A stretch of 64,000 bases of DNA from Entamoeba invadens IP1. Taxonomy: Eukaryota; Evosea; Mastigamoebida; Endamoebidae. The stretch covers positions 180,536 to 244,535 of the forward strand of contig NW_004443648.1 in the NCBI RefSeq assembly GCF_000330505.1. Reading direction: 5' to 3'. Below, piece after piece: positions 54,214 through 63,893 of the stretch. How positions within the stretch are numbered: the first letter of the stretch is position 1; each line of letters opens with the position of its first letter. The position numbers were made by a program, and so were the translations under genes. Under the pieces are notes generated by a model. That model did no database searches. It was not told where the DNA came from and saw nothing but the letters and a program-made list of their open reading frames with translations.

Positions 54214-56328
54214 ATGGAATCATTAAAATCTCCATACTCTGTGGGACTTTTTCCAACGCTTTACCAACGTCGAATCTTTCCAACTTCGAAACCTCAACAA
54301 AATGGTGATATAATCACGCCACTTCACGTTTCGGTTTTTTTAAATCACCCCGAATTTATAGAAAGTTTAATAAATGATTATAGTATCAATGTTAATTCCC
54401 AAGACTCGTTTGGCAACACACCACTCATTTTAGCAGCTCAAGTTGGTAACATGGAAACGACAAAAATCTTGATGTCACACACACCATCAAATTCGCTGAC
54501 AAATCAATATGGACAAACGCCCATTCTCGTAGCTCTTCGATTCAATCATCCGGAGATTGCGCTTGAGATTGTCAAATCAATAAAAAATGCATTTCAAATC
54601 TTGAATACTCCAGACAACTGTGGGTACACCGTATTACACTACGCAGCTTTCTGTAACGACGAGAAAGTTCTTTCCGCGATCGAACAAATTTGTTTTGTTG
54701 ATGACATCATTGAGAATTCCATCAACCCGACATGCTCGACTCCGCTCCATATCGCTGCTCTGAATGGTTCGTACGTGACTTTAAAATGGTTACTCACCAA
54801 AGGCGCCAATCCAAATGCGGAGAATTGTATGGGGCAGAGTCCATTGTTGCTTGCTATCAAACACAAACACATTGAATGTATCAATTTGTTAATAGAAAAG
54901 ACTCTCTTAAACGTGCCAGATAATTACGGACAATTGGCACTTCACTATGCTGCTGCTGTCGGATGTCCCGTTGATATTATACAGAAACTCTGTGACAAGT
55001 ACCCCGATGCTTTGAATAAAATGGACGCAAATGGAAACTACCCTTTCCACCATGCAGTGAAGTCTAACACCCTCGTACTCCTCCAATTCTTCTTTAAAGA
55101 TGGGAAGTTACTTAAAAAGAGAAACTCGAATGGGCTCACCCCTATTATGTTGGCTGTCGCTTGTGGGGCTACGACTTCATTTGCATTCTTAATAAGACTC
55201 GGAGATGATACATACGGAAGATCACTCAGTGGGACGTCTGTGTTCATGTTGGCGTGCGCTTACAATCAACTGGAAATAGCAAGGGCTCTCTTCCAAGAAG
55301 ACCCTTCTGTCATTTCAGATGTCGACAATAACGGAAATACAGCAGCTCATTATGCTGTGCAGAACAATCGTGTTGAAGTCCTCAAGTGGATCAAAAGCAT
55401 TGCTTGCGAAATTGTGAAAAAGCCAAATGTCGTAGGAGAGACACCACTCCACATCGCGTGTTTGTGTGGGTACCAACAAATCACCGAAATATTGTTGGTC
55501 TTTGGGTTGACTATGACAGATACGACGACGATGGGAAGGACTCCCTTCCATTATTGTGTCCTCGGAGGCCATTTGCAATTGGTCAAGTTGTTACGACGCA
55601 ACGCGGAGACCGGGTGCTTTGTAGGAGATAAGAACAAACTGACACCGTTACACTACTGTTGCTTGTATGGGATGGTTCATCTGATGGACGATTTACTCTC
55701 TGCGTGTCCTGTTCTTTTAAATAGTCGAGACGGCTGCGGAAGGACACCACTTCATGTTGCTGTTGTTATGAATGATGCATTGAGTGTTAAAAAGTTGTTA
55801 GAACATGGTGCTGATACGACACAGATTGACATTCGAAAGATGTCTGCACTTCAGTCGTCGATCAACCGAGGATACATTCATTGTTATGAGCTAATAGCGA
55901 AAAAGGAGAGTTACACGACAATCAAAAAAGTGAAAATGGTCAACGACTTTTTGCGGGACGAGGATTACTTCCTCCGAGTAAAAAAAGACGACATTGTCAA
56001 TGTTTTTTGGGAGCATAAAAAGGGGTGGGCGTTAGGTATGGCTCGTGGGAAATATGGGATCTTTCCGATAACGAGGAGTATTGTAGTTTCACTTGAAAAA
56101 GATGAGCTCGACAAAATAGCGGAGATATTGATCAACAAAAAGATGGTGGAAAAAGGAGTTGATAAGAAGAATAGGTCGGCATCTGTGGCGACAAAAGAAC
56201 CGGAGAAAAAGAAGTTTAAAGCATACAGCCCAGTCGAACCGACAGAAATACTTGCGAATAAACAAATGCAAGAAGTCAAAAAGAAACAGAAGACAATATC
56301 TAAGTCTAAGACTCCTAAGGAATTTTAA
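54214..56328 (+). CDS. Ankyrin-repeat protein with C-terminal SH3 domain
   Basis: 704 residues in one exon. From about 30 to 560 there are about 15 ankyrin repeats (GNTPLILAAQVGNMETTKIL, GYTVLHYAAF, GETPLHIACLCGYQQITEIL, GRTPLHVAVVMNDALSVKKL). Residues 573-625 form an SH3 domain (NDFLRDEDYFLRVKKDDIVN ... WALGMARGKYGIFPITR), with the WxxG and GxFP hallmarks though the ALYDY entry is altered. The last 75 residues are basic. Such ANK-SH3 proteins scaffold cytoskeletal or signalling complexes; no partner is implied by neighbours. Confidence 0.88.
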   Translation: MESLKSPYSVGLFPTLYQRRIFPTSKPQQNGDIITPLHVSVFLNHPEFIESLINDYSINVNSQDSFGNTPLILAAQVGNMETTKILMSHTPSNSLTNQYGQTPILVALRFNHPEIALEIVKSIKNAFQILNTPDNCGYTVLHYAAFCNDEKVLSAIEQICFVDDIIENSINPTCSTPLHIAALNGSYVTLKWLLTKGANPNAENCMGQSPLLLAIKHKHIECINLLIEKTLLNVPDNYGQLALHYAAAVGCPVDIIQKLCDKYPDALNKMDANGNYPFHHAVKSNTLVLLQFFFKDGKLLKKRNSNGLTPIMLAVACGATTSFAFLIRLGDDTYGRSLSGTSVFMLACAYNQLEIARALFQEDPSVISDVDNNGNTAAHYAVQNNRVEVLKWIKSIACEIVKKPNVVGETPLHIACLCGYQQITEILLVFGLTMTDTTTMGRTPFHYCVLGGHLQLVKLLRRNAETGCFVGDKNKLTPLHYCCLYGMVHLMDDLLSACPVLLNSRDGCGRTPLHVAVVMNDALSVKKLLEHGADTTQIDIRKMSALQSSINRGYIHCYELIAKKESYTTIKKVKMVNDFLRDEDYFLRVKKDDIVNVFWEHKKGWALGMARGKYGIFPITRSIVVSLEKDELDKIAEILINKKMVEKGVDKKNRSASVATKEPEKKKFKAYSPVEPTEILANKQMQEVKKKQKTISKSKTPKEF

Positions 56329-56400
56329 CATCAATTTATCTTTTGTTATCAATGCTTTGTTGTTGAATGGATGTGACGAATTGGGATGAAATAAAGCAAA

Positions 56401-56646
56401 TTAATTTAAACGACGGATACATTGAGCATATGCCTTTTGTGGAGATGAGTCCCGACCATTCACTGATTTACCATTGACTTTTACGTTCGCTAGATACTCT
56501 TTCATATACCCTGCCATATATTCTGTCGCACTATATGTATAGGTCACACCATTAACTGTTGCTACACCACTTAGGCCACTAAAGTGCGAAGCTATAGTCG
56601 CAGCTTCATCTTGAGGACTATTCGTAAAGTGTGGATGTCCGATCAT
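56401..56646 (-). CDS. Small conserved-looking protein, unknown
   Basis: 81 residues from ATG 56646. Composition is well structured (HFSGLSGVATVNGVTYTYSA, EYMAGYMKEYLANVKVNGKS, NGRDSSPQKAYAQC), alternating short strands and helices. No TM or signal. It reads as a genuine compact domain, but I cannot name the family. It ends about 70 bases from the ANK-SH3 stop, convergently. Confidence 0.55.
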   Translation of the reverse strand: MIGHPHFTNSPQDEAATIASHFSGLSGVATVNGVTYTYSATEYMAGYMKEYLANVKVNGKSVNGRDSSPQKAYAQCIRRLN

Positions 56647-56833
56647 GTTGATTGAAATGGTTTGTTCGTTTGTTTTTATTTGACTTTCACAAAAGTCTCT
56701 TCAAATCGGGAATATATACTTCAACATTTCTTAGTTCTTATTAACTAAAAATGAAAGATTTATTCTAATTATAAGTGAGACTTAAAAATATTTTTTTAAT
56801 AAGAATAAACTAATTAAAATATATGTTTAGATT

Positions 56834-57273
56834 GGGTCAGGCTTATTCCACCACCACCTCTAAAAATAGACTATTTTTACTATTTGATATAATATTCAAA
56901 TTAAAATTATAGTAAATAGGAAACTGGGAAGATATTAGGTCTGGTTCCCGAATTCAAGAAATGCCGAAAATTCACCTTGATTTAGTGGAAACCGAGTGAG
57001 ACGGAGCATTGAAAAGAAGGCTCTGAAGACACACTCAAACAGTCTGTTTGTGCACCGTTTCACCCACTTTCCAAGTCCTCCCTTGGCGCGGAACCCCCCT
57101 GACCCCCCCCGCAAGCGGGGGGGGGGGAACCACATCCGCGTCCACACAGTACGGACAAGGAAAGTGGGTGACATGGGGACGCACAAACAGTGGCTGAAAA
57201 ATGGACTTCCTTCAAAAAACACTCGCGGCAAATATTTTTTTTGGTAAAGGTGGTGGTGGAAAAAGCCGGTCCC
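56834..57273. mobile_element. Mutator-type miniature foldback element, 26-bp TIRs, 9-bp target duplication
   Basis: The left TIR (56834-56859, GGGTCAGGCTTATTCC then ACCACCACCT) and right TIR (57248-57273, inverted) differ at 3 of 26 bases. A perfect 9-bp duplication GTTTAGATT flanks them at 56825-56833 and 57274-57282. 9-bp duplications with long TIRs are the hallmark of Mutator-like elements, known in Entamoeba. The interior (56930-57250) is unusually GC-rich and partly self-complementary (CACCCACTTTCC with GGAAAGTGGGTG; GTTTGTGC with GCACAAAC), meeting at a CCCCCCCCGC-AA-GCGGGGGGGG hairpin (57103-57124). No transposase is encoded; open frames on both strands are by-products. Confidence 0.85.
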
Positions 57274-57282
57274 GTTTAGATT

Positions 57283-57810
57283 TTGAAGTTAATTTTTTCA
57301 TAACTTATTATTAAGTTATTATTGTTTTAATTGATAATTATATTTTAACTTTAGAAAAAATCTAACAATTAATTAATTTTTTTTCTATTCCAAAAGTAAA
57401 AACAATTATTTTTTTTTCATTTTGATAAAAAGTGTAGTTTTAAAAACAATTTTTAATAGTAAAAATATTAATAGAATGATAAACACAGTTTGAAAGTATT
57501 TTTTGTAAAAAAATAACATTTTTTTAAAAGTTACACTGAAAAGTAATTTGCCAAATATTCAGTACAAAAAAGTATTAAATACCAAATTATCTAATATACT
57601 TAAAAAACCTAAAAATAAAGGATAACACAAAACAATTTTTCTTCCGTTTCCTTTCATTAATTTCTTTTAGTTAATATTAGCTAACACAATACAAAAATAG
57701 ATGGCAATTCTTATACTGTCTCAATGCACAACATTTTTTGTGTTTTTATATGATGAAAAACAACTTTTTTATTGTTTTATCCCAATTCGAATAGAATCTT
57801 CAAAAGCTTA
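57283..57810. other. AT-rich intergenic stretch
   Basis: About 530 bases between the transposable element and the PP2C-like gene; homopolymer-rich, no gene seen. Confidence 0.5.
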
Positions 57811-59241
57811 ATGGATCAATTATTGGAGGATTTACGTGTTTGTTTTGTTGCCTCTAACTTTGTTTGTGTGATAAAACGTTGACAGACAGCAGTGTAAAGA
57901 CCCTCAGTCAATTGTGGACTTCCCCGAATTAAAACCGGAGTACTTAGAACAACTCTCCACTTTTCAACCAAAAGGTGATGTGGTGAACTGTGTTATCTCC
58001 ACTTTGAATCAGAATAAGTCCTCCCTTCATTATTCAAATTTGCGAGAAGACCGTATTACTCAACCAGGTCTGACTGTCCAAACGAAGTCGAATTATCCAT
58101 TCACCGAAATTGGCAGTAAAGACAAAGTTGGGCAACCTACTGCCGATGCCTATTGTGTATGGCGTTGTGCAAATTTCATGGTGTTCTGCGTGTGTGATGG
58201 GTGCGGTTTGCTTCTTAGATAACACAATTTTCAACGTTACAAGTGTATAGACATGATAAGTATAACAAATAGGATGGGGTCAAGACTCAAGTTACGTGGC
58301 GCGAGTTGCCAGTGCGGTCTTTGTCAGTTACATGCAAAAATATATTCAAGAGAATGAAAACGCGATGACCACAAAGTCGATGATCGAGCACGTCAAAAAA
58401 GCTGTAGCAATTGCGCACCAAATTGGGTCAACAACGTACTTCATTCAAGGCAAAAACATAGGGAGTTGCACATTATGTGGTGGTGTTGTAGTTCCACTCG
58501 TCCCCGAAGAAGAGTTAAAAGGCCTTCAAGTGAATGAGAGTGACATGGTAGACTCAAAGAGTGCTTTAAGACACCGTGTCGATGAATACAAACATACAAC
58601 CAAGACTGACAAAATGACAGAGAAGTATCAATACATAGGGGTGAGTGTAGGAGACTGTAAAGCGTATTTTGTCGATCGTAGTCTTCCCAAGCATAATTGT
58701 GTTGATTTAACATATGGAAGTCGTTTGAAATCAAAAATTGGGAATGACCCGGGAGGACGTATAGGGAAGACCAAAGAAGAGTTAACAAAGATGGACTTAC
58801 GCAATGGGATCTACTTTGCTCAGATGATGCATTGGAACGATTATTTAATCGTCTGTTCCGATGGTATTCACGACAACTTAGAGCCAAAAACTCGAGGAAT
58901 GAGTGTCGAAGAAGTTTTACCCACCAAAAAGGGAGTGAAATGGAACGCATTGACTTCCGAAGACGTCGAACTGATTAACAAAAATTATAGGTTTGTTATT
59001 AATAGTTATATAGTTCATGCATGCAACAAGAAAATAACTCCATAGTCTCGCGTTTCTCGAGGAAATGGAATCGCACGCCGTTAGTGTCCACCAGTTCCAT
59101 CAAATCATTATGGACTCTGTCGAAGGAGTCGTTAAAGATATTAGAGACTTCTCGGAAAAGTACCCCCTCGAAGCTATTCCTTCTCAATTCTCCGGTAAAC
59201 TCGACCACGCCACTTTACTTGTTGCTCGTCCCGCGATGTGA
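57811..59241 (+). CDS. PP2C/PPM-like phosphatase, DGCGWG type, four exons
   Basis: Exons 57811-57837, 57890-58205, 58273-58990 and 59046-59241 give 418 residues. Introns 2 and 3 (67 and 55 nt) start GTTTGC/GTTTGT and end TAG; the first (52 nt, GTTTGT, ACAG) is less certain, an alternative being donor 57836 with acceptor AAAG at 57899. Joins give CDGCG-WGQDSSYVARVAS and KNY-SLAFLEEMESHA. Metal-site blocks are TADAYCV, DGCGWG (112-117; DGHGG in classic PP2C) and CSDGIHDNL; the end is GKLDHATLLVARPAM. It should be a Mg/Mn-dependent Ser/Thr phosphatase of the group with DGCGWG. Substrate unknown. Confidence 0.85.
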
Positions 59242-59304
59242 TCTAATTGATTTTTTGAACCATTTGTGAACCATTTTTATTTTATAGAAAACTTTTAATT
59301 GCAA

Positions 59305-59787
59305 ATGGAAAAGTTAACATCGTTAGACCACGATATCCACATGGACATCGAAAAAATCATTCACGAGACAGAACAACCAAAACGTGACCCAAAAACAATC
59401 AAACCAAACGAAAAAACAGTCGTCTGTTCACATTGGCTCCGTGGCTCATGCAAACTTGGTAACAACTGTGGGTACCTTCATGAGTACGACTTGGACAAAA
59501 CCCCAATGTGCAACCATTTCGAGAAATACGGAAAATGTGATAAGCCGGAGTGCCCTTTCCGTCATGAAGCTCCAAGTAACAGTCCAAAGTGTGAGTGGTA
59601 CATCAGAGGGTTTTGTTCCCGTGGGAAGAAGTGTCACAACTTACATCCAAAGAAGTTGTTATGTCCTTTATATTTCATGGGATTTTGTCCATATGGAAAG
59701 CAATGCAAATACTCACACCCATCCCCGGCTCCTATGAGAGATAATGATCGCCCAAAAATGCCAAATAAAGAACAACAACAACAGTGA
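59305..59787 (+). CDS. CPSF30/YTH1-like CCCH zinc-finger polyadenylation factor
   Basis: 160 residues from ATG 59305. Four C-x7/8-C-x4/5-C-x3-H fingers in a row: CSHWLRGSCKLGNNCGYLH, CNHFEKYGKCDKPECPFRH, CEWYIRGFCSRGKKCHNLH and CPLYFMGFCPYGKQCKYSH (about 41-140). These match fingers 2-5 of CPSF30/YTH1, which reads the AAUAAA signal with WDR33. The first of the usual five fingers and the zinc knuckle are absent. Finger 2's VVCSHWLRG-x-CK and LHEYD are strongly family-specific. Confidence 0.9.
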   Translation: MEKLTSLDHDIHMDIEKIIHETEQPKRDPKTIKPNEKTVVCSHWLRGSCKLGNNCGYLHEYDLDKTPMCNHFEKYGKCDKPECPFRHEAPSNSPKCEWYIRGFCSRGKKCHNLHPKKLLCPLYFMGFCPYGKQCKYSHPSPAPMRDNDRPKMPNKEQQQQ

Positions 59788-59869
59788 ATTGTACTTCTTT
59801 TCTTTTTATCAGTTATGCCCGTTATAATACTATAATTATAATAAAATTATAATAAAACTATGGTTCTAA

Positions 59870-61390
59870 TTACGAGAAGAAGAAATCTGCAGGATGGTCG
59901 GGATCTGTAAGCCCTTCTTTGTCTTTAGCAACGTCGACTTGAGCAACTTCTACCTTGTCGTCTTCTTTCACAACGTCTTCAGTTGTTTCCACCACCTCTT
60001 TTTGACTCGCAGCTTTTTCAATTTTCATTTCTTTATCCTTTTCAAGTGGTTTCTCATCTTGTGAAACTTCTTTTGGAACGTCTTGTTTACCTTCCTCTTT
60101 AACAGTCTTTTTGCCACTCTTTTTAGACCAAGCAGAAATTTTTGAGGCAAAGTCGTTAAATGCTACAGTTGATCCGATGGTGAAGTCATTATTAAAGAAG
60201 GACTTCAAGTTCTCTTCAACGGACGTGGAAATGCCTTCTTCAAATGAGGGGTGTACCCTTTCAAATGACTTCCCTTCCATTCCAACATTCGTCATCTTTT
60301 CTCTCCAGTTATGGAAACAATTCGTCTGTAAGAAAGCTCGTACAAAGGCCTCGCCAAAGTCGACAAACACTTCTTCTAATGCACTCGTAAATCTGAATGG
60401 CTTCTTTGTGAAGAGTTCCTTGTTTCTGGCAAGTCCATGCAACAACGCCATAATGTAATTCACTAACTCTCTGAAAACCCAGTTGTCCGTTCCTTTCTCA
60501 ACGTTTGTTGTCGACATGGCGTTCACTCTGATCTCCTTTTTGACATTGAAAATAAAGACCTTGTCAGTTTTAGTCAAAGAGCAATCCATTTCGACGTTCT
60601 TGTCGCGATACAAAATTTTACCAGTGGAGACATCAACAACGGCGTCATAATCCGGTGACTTCTGTAATACAACATTGGTGGAGACAGCAGCAATAACGCC
60701 GTTGCCATTTCCAATTCTATCGAAATTGTTAATCGAGAGGTGTAAGTACACTTCTCTCTCTTCAGTATTCAACGAAAGTGGTAATTGTAGTAAGTCCACC
60801 TCTTTCAAATTGGGTTTTGTGAAGAAGACACCGGGTACCAGTGACAACAAAAATAAGACCGTTTCACTAGCCAACAGTGCTTGTTCGCGTGAAGCGACGA
60901 CCAACACTCTCTTCTCGAGTAAAAAGAGTTTGAGCAAGCATAGTACGTTGGTGTCGAGTCTGTTAACAAGGGCGGTTGCTGTTGGTGCCGATGTATATAT
61001 TGGTGAGAAAGCGTAATTAGCCACAGTCAGCATATGGCCGATCAATGTCACGTTGATCTCTTCCACTTGCGTGATATAAGCATTAGCCAAAGGTAATAAT
61101 ATGTGTACGATCTGATGGAGATATGGTACAGTAACAAAGGCAACGATGGCATATTTCTTATACTTCCATTCCTTCCTCCCATTGAAGACCACCGAAACTC
61201 CAAAAGTCTTTCCGTTGTTAAAGTAAACGTAGTCGGGCAGTTTAGTTTCTTGGTCTGGAAAAGCGGTTGTCATCATGAAAGTCTCATCAGTCGTATTTAA
61301 CTCTCCGGTAGTGTGGAGGAGGACTGGGGTATTCTCTCCGTTCTTTCCCAAAAGAACTAAATGGGTGATAGCGTCTTGTGTTTGTGTCAT
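59870..61390 (-). CDS. DENN-domain protein, AVL9/DENND6-like
   Basis: 506 residues. The N-terminal uDENN-like part (LVLLGKNG ... YVYFNNGKTFGVSVVFNGRK) is followed by the DENN core (TNVLCLLKLFLLEKRVLVVA, ETVLFLLSLVPGVFF; about 145-185) and a helical dDENN region (VFVDFGEAFVRAFLQ, about 355-370). The last 85 residues are Lys/Glu-rich. DENN proteins are mostly Rab exchange factors; AVL9 acts in late secretion. The subfamily call rests on the compact layout and is tentative. Confidence 0.75.
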   Translation of the reverse strand: MTQTQDAITHLVLLGKNGENTPVLLHTTGELNTTDETFMMTTAFPDQETKLPDYVYFNNGKTFGVSVVFNGRKEWKYKKYAIVAFVTVPYLHQIVHILLPLANAYITQVEEINVTLIGHMLTVANYAFSPIYTSAPTATALVNRLDTNVLCLLKLFLLEKRVLVVASREQALLASETVLFLLSLVPGVFFTKPNLKEVDLLQLPLSLNTEEREVYLHLSINNFDRIGNGNGVIAAVSTNVVLQKSPDYDAVVDVSTGKILYRDKNVEMDCSLTKTDKVFIFNVKKEIRVNAMSTTNVEKGTDNWVFRELVNYIMALLHGLARNKELFTKKPFRFTSALEEVFVDFGEAFVRAFLQTNCFHNWREKMTNVGMEGKSFERVHPSFEEGISTSVEENLKSFFNNDFTIGSTVAFNDFASKISAWSKKSGKKTVKEEGKQDVPKEVSQDEKPLEKDKEMKIEKAASQKEVVETTEDVVKEDDKVEVAQVDVAKDKEGLTDPDHPADFFFS

Positions 61391-61684
61391 TTGTTTGTTT
61401 TTGCTAGTTCTTCAGTTAATCTTTTTAGTCATTTTTTGACGTTTCTGTTCCTCTTTTGATTTCTCATAAATAACATTTTCGTTTTTCTTTTTTTTAAATG
61501 TTTTTTAAATGTTGTTGTTGCCAAGTAAATATGTATTATAATTAAAATATTTATACTAGTATTACTATTTATGTATTATTAAAAACAATAAAATAAACAA
61601 GAATAAGAACAGTACTAAATAATATAGTTTCAATTAATAATTAATAATTCAAAAGTAGAATGATGTTAAACTAACAAACATACT

Positions 61685-63262
61685 ATGGAAAGTGATTTCA
61701 ATGAAATAACCGATGAGCAATTAAAGGAATCTGTCGAGAGAATGAAGACGTATGAGGAACTTTTAAAAGCAGCAACTTCACGCCAAAAATACAAACAACT
61801 TCCCGAATATTCAATTTTAGAGGAACTTTTGACCATCGAGGCGGCGGAAAAGATCGAAGATGTCGAATTAGTCTTTGTCGTTGAGTCGAACAAAGAAAAG
61901 CGAGTGAACGAAATCATAGCGAAAATGAACTCCCTGCAACGTCGATTTCCGTTAATCCGACTTGGCCTCTTACACTTTTATACAGACAAAGGGACTCTCT
62001 GTTATTCCCAATGCAAATTCTTTGCTCCAACTTCATCGATATCGGAGTTAGTCAACTTAAGTTGGTCATACACTGATTACAAAGCCGTCACAGTGAACTT
62101 CGACGATCTAATCACAAACATTTCATACATCGATTGGCAACGCAAGTTGAAGAACGTCTTTGTGATCTTGAATCAAGGCATAGTCACAAAAAATCCAATT
62201 AAGCCACAACTTGAATTCTTCAACCACGTCTTTGTGACGTCCACCGCACTGTATAATGGAAGTGAACAACAGTCTTTAGATCAATTAGTTCTTTTGAGTA
62301 AGAAGTGTTCACACATTTTTTACAGTCGAGTCAATTTGTTCTCCCCGTTCATTACCAATGGTATTTGGTTCAATCAATTACTCCCAATAGAATTGAATGC
62401 ACTCACAATGGAAGATAAAATCGCCGCGTTAAGACAACTCGAGCAGAACCCAAACTTCGACGATGTCCAGAGACTCAAGGGCGTCGTTGTGACAGTACCA
62501 ACTAACTACACCAGTGGAGATTCGTGTTTGTATACATTTGGCGTCAGTCCGACTTTATCAACAAAGCAAAGTGTGATAGAAATAAACCCTCAGATCGAGC
62601 ACCACGGAGCTTTCAAAGTCATGATGAAAGGGATTATAGATGGCGAGAATGTCGCAGTGAAGTACGATCATGACCTTGTTAATAATACTTTTGATAATTA
62701 CGTTGGCATCTTAGAGGGTTATTCCGTCACACAGAAGCTTTTAGATGAGTTCAACACGATGAATGAACGTCAGGTGAAATGTGTCGATTGTAAACTCTTC
62801 ATCGCAGACATTACTTTGCCAGATGGGATCTATCCAGTCTCACATTTACGACACTTAGCTGAAGGAAAGATGCTCTTTCTAGTCGAGACACTCCTCACAG
62901 ACTCGTTTATTAAGTGGAATTCAAACAATGGAGACGTCAACTTCACGAACTATTCTGCAACATTAAATTGCTTCAGTCATTATTCCTTCATTCGTTCCGC
63001 TAAACGGTTACTAGTTGCTGATATCCAAGGGTGTCTCCACAACGATGTGTACTTAATCACAGACATGGCAATTCATCATGAAATGCTCTGTCGATTTGGT
63101 GCGAGTGGCGATAATAGTAGAGGCGTTGGGATGGTCCACTTCTTAAAGACGCATGTCTGCAACCAAAGTTGTATAAAATTGGGTCTCGACAAGGTTTTCA
63201 TCTGTGATAAAGACGAAGAAATGGTGACACAGGCGGTATTGCCTGTTATAACCGTGAAGTAA
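61685..63262 (+). CDS. Alpha-kinase with vWFA-like N-terminus
   Basis: 525 residues. Residues about 58-200 resemble a von Willebrand A domain (VELVFVVESNKEKRVNEIIA, then RLGLLHFYTD, KNVFVILNQG), with a degenerate metal site. Residues about 300-525 are an alpha-kinase (MHCK/EF2K): ENVAVKYDHD (Lys), LVETLLTDSFIKWNSNNGDV, FSHYSFIRSAKRLLVADIQG, VYLITDMAIHHE and the Gly- and Cys-rich end GMVHFLKTHVCNQSCIKLGL with the zinc-binding Cys and His. The pairing is that of VwkA-type kinases, which in Dictyostelium regulate myosin II. Substrate here is inferred at best. Confidence 0.88.
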   Translation: MESDFNEITDEQLKESVERMKTYEELLKAATSRQKYKQLPEYSILEELLTIEAAEKIEDVELVFVVESNKEKRVNEIIAKMNSLQRRFPLIRLGLLHFYTDKGTLCYSQCKFFAPTSSISELVNLSWSYTDYKAVTVNFDDLITNISYIDWQRKLKNVFVILNQGIVTKNPIKPQLEFFNHVFVTSTALYNGSEQQSLDQLVLLSKKCSHIFYSRVNLFSPFITNGIWFNQLLPIELNALTMEDKIAALRQLEQNPNFDDVQRLKGVVVTVPTNYTSGDSCLYTFGVSPTLSTKQSVIEINPQIEHHGAFKVMMKGIIDGENVAVKYDHDLVNNTFDNYVGILEGYSVTQKLLDEFNTMNERQVKCVDCKLFIADITLPDGIYPVSHLRHLAEGKMLFLVETLLTDSFIKWNSNNGDVNFTNYSATLNCFSHYSFIRSAKRLLVADIQGCLHNDVYLITDMAIHHEMLCRFGASGDNSRGVGMVHFLKTHVCNQSCIKLGLDKVFICDKDEEMVTQAVLPVITVK

Positions 63263-63387
63263 CTGAGTTGGTGTTTCATTTATAACAACTATCATTTAAT
63301 AATTAAAAAACTAATTATCATAGTTTTAATAATACTTGAGAACATTCATATTATACAATAATTGCTTTTGCTTGAAGCTTTTTCGAC

Positions 63388-63425
63388 AATGAGGGTGAGT
63401 GAATTTGTTATTACTCACCCTCATT
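63388..63425. repeat. Perfect 13-bp inverted repeat hairpin
   Basis: AATGAGGGTGAGT (63388-63400) and its exact complement ACTCACCCTCATT (63413-63425) with a 12-base loop, 126 bases after the alpha-kinase stop. It could be a 3' RNA hairpin or a transposon footprint; no duplication was found at its edges. Confidence 0.7.
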
Positions 63426-63488
63426 AATTATTATTTTATAATATTAGAAACCACTAAGTATAGTTTTAACTATTATTAGTTTTTTGTA

Positions 63489-63764
63489 ATGGTTTCTTAT
63501 TATTTAATGAACCATGTAAAGGGTTTCTATATTAAGGATGCAACGCCAGAATGGCATTATTTAAGTGCCGAACTTGAAAAAATAATCCAGCGCTTTAAAC
63601 TTTACAGGTGCACATATGTACAACTGATATACAAGGCGCTAGAAATCAATTTCGGTCAGCAACTGCGTTATTCGCAGCATGTTAATTGGAAATTAACATT
63701 TATTAGACTCTATATAAGTCACTCTTGTTCTATTTATATACATTTTAAAACCATAATTGAATAA
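63489..63764 (+). CDS. Possible small gene, unknown
   Basis: 91 residues from ATG 63489. The segment DATPEWHYLSAELEKIIQRF and LRYSQHVNWK is GC-richer than its flanks and looks coding, but the ends are AT-rich and hydrophobic in a random way. It may be an exon or remnant of something longer. No family recognised. Confidence 0.35.
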   Translation: MVSYYLMNHVKGFYIKDATPEWHYLSAELEKIIQRFKLYRCTYVQLIYKALEINFGQQLRYSQHVNWKLTFIRLYISHSCSIYIHFKTIIE

Positions 63765-63893
63765 TTACTTATAATCTATTTAACTATTTTAATATAGTTT
63801 GATATAGTTAAATATTGTACTATATAATAGTAAAGAATAGTTATATTCTCTTCTATTTTAAAAGACCAATTAAAAAGAACTTATTTATTACTA

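Noticed and set aside
56935..57247. Overlapping 98- and 83-codon frames on opposite strands
   Set aside because: They lie inside the foldback transposon and pass through poly-G/poly-C; both strands are open because of the palindromic GC-rich sequence, not because of coding.
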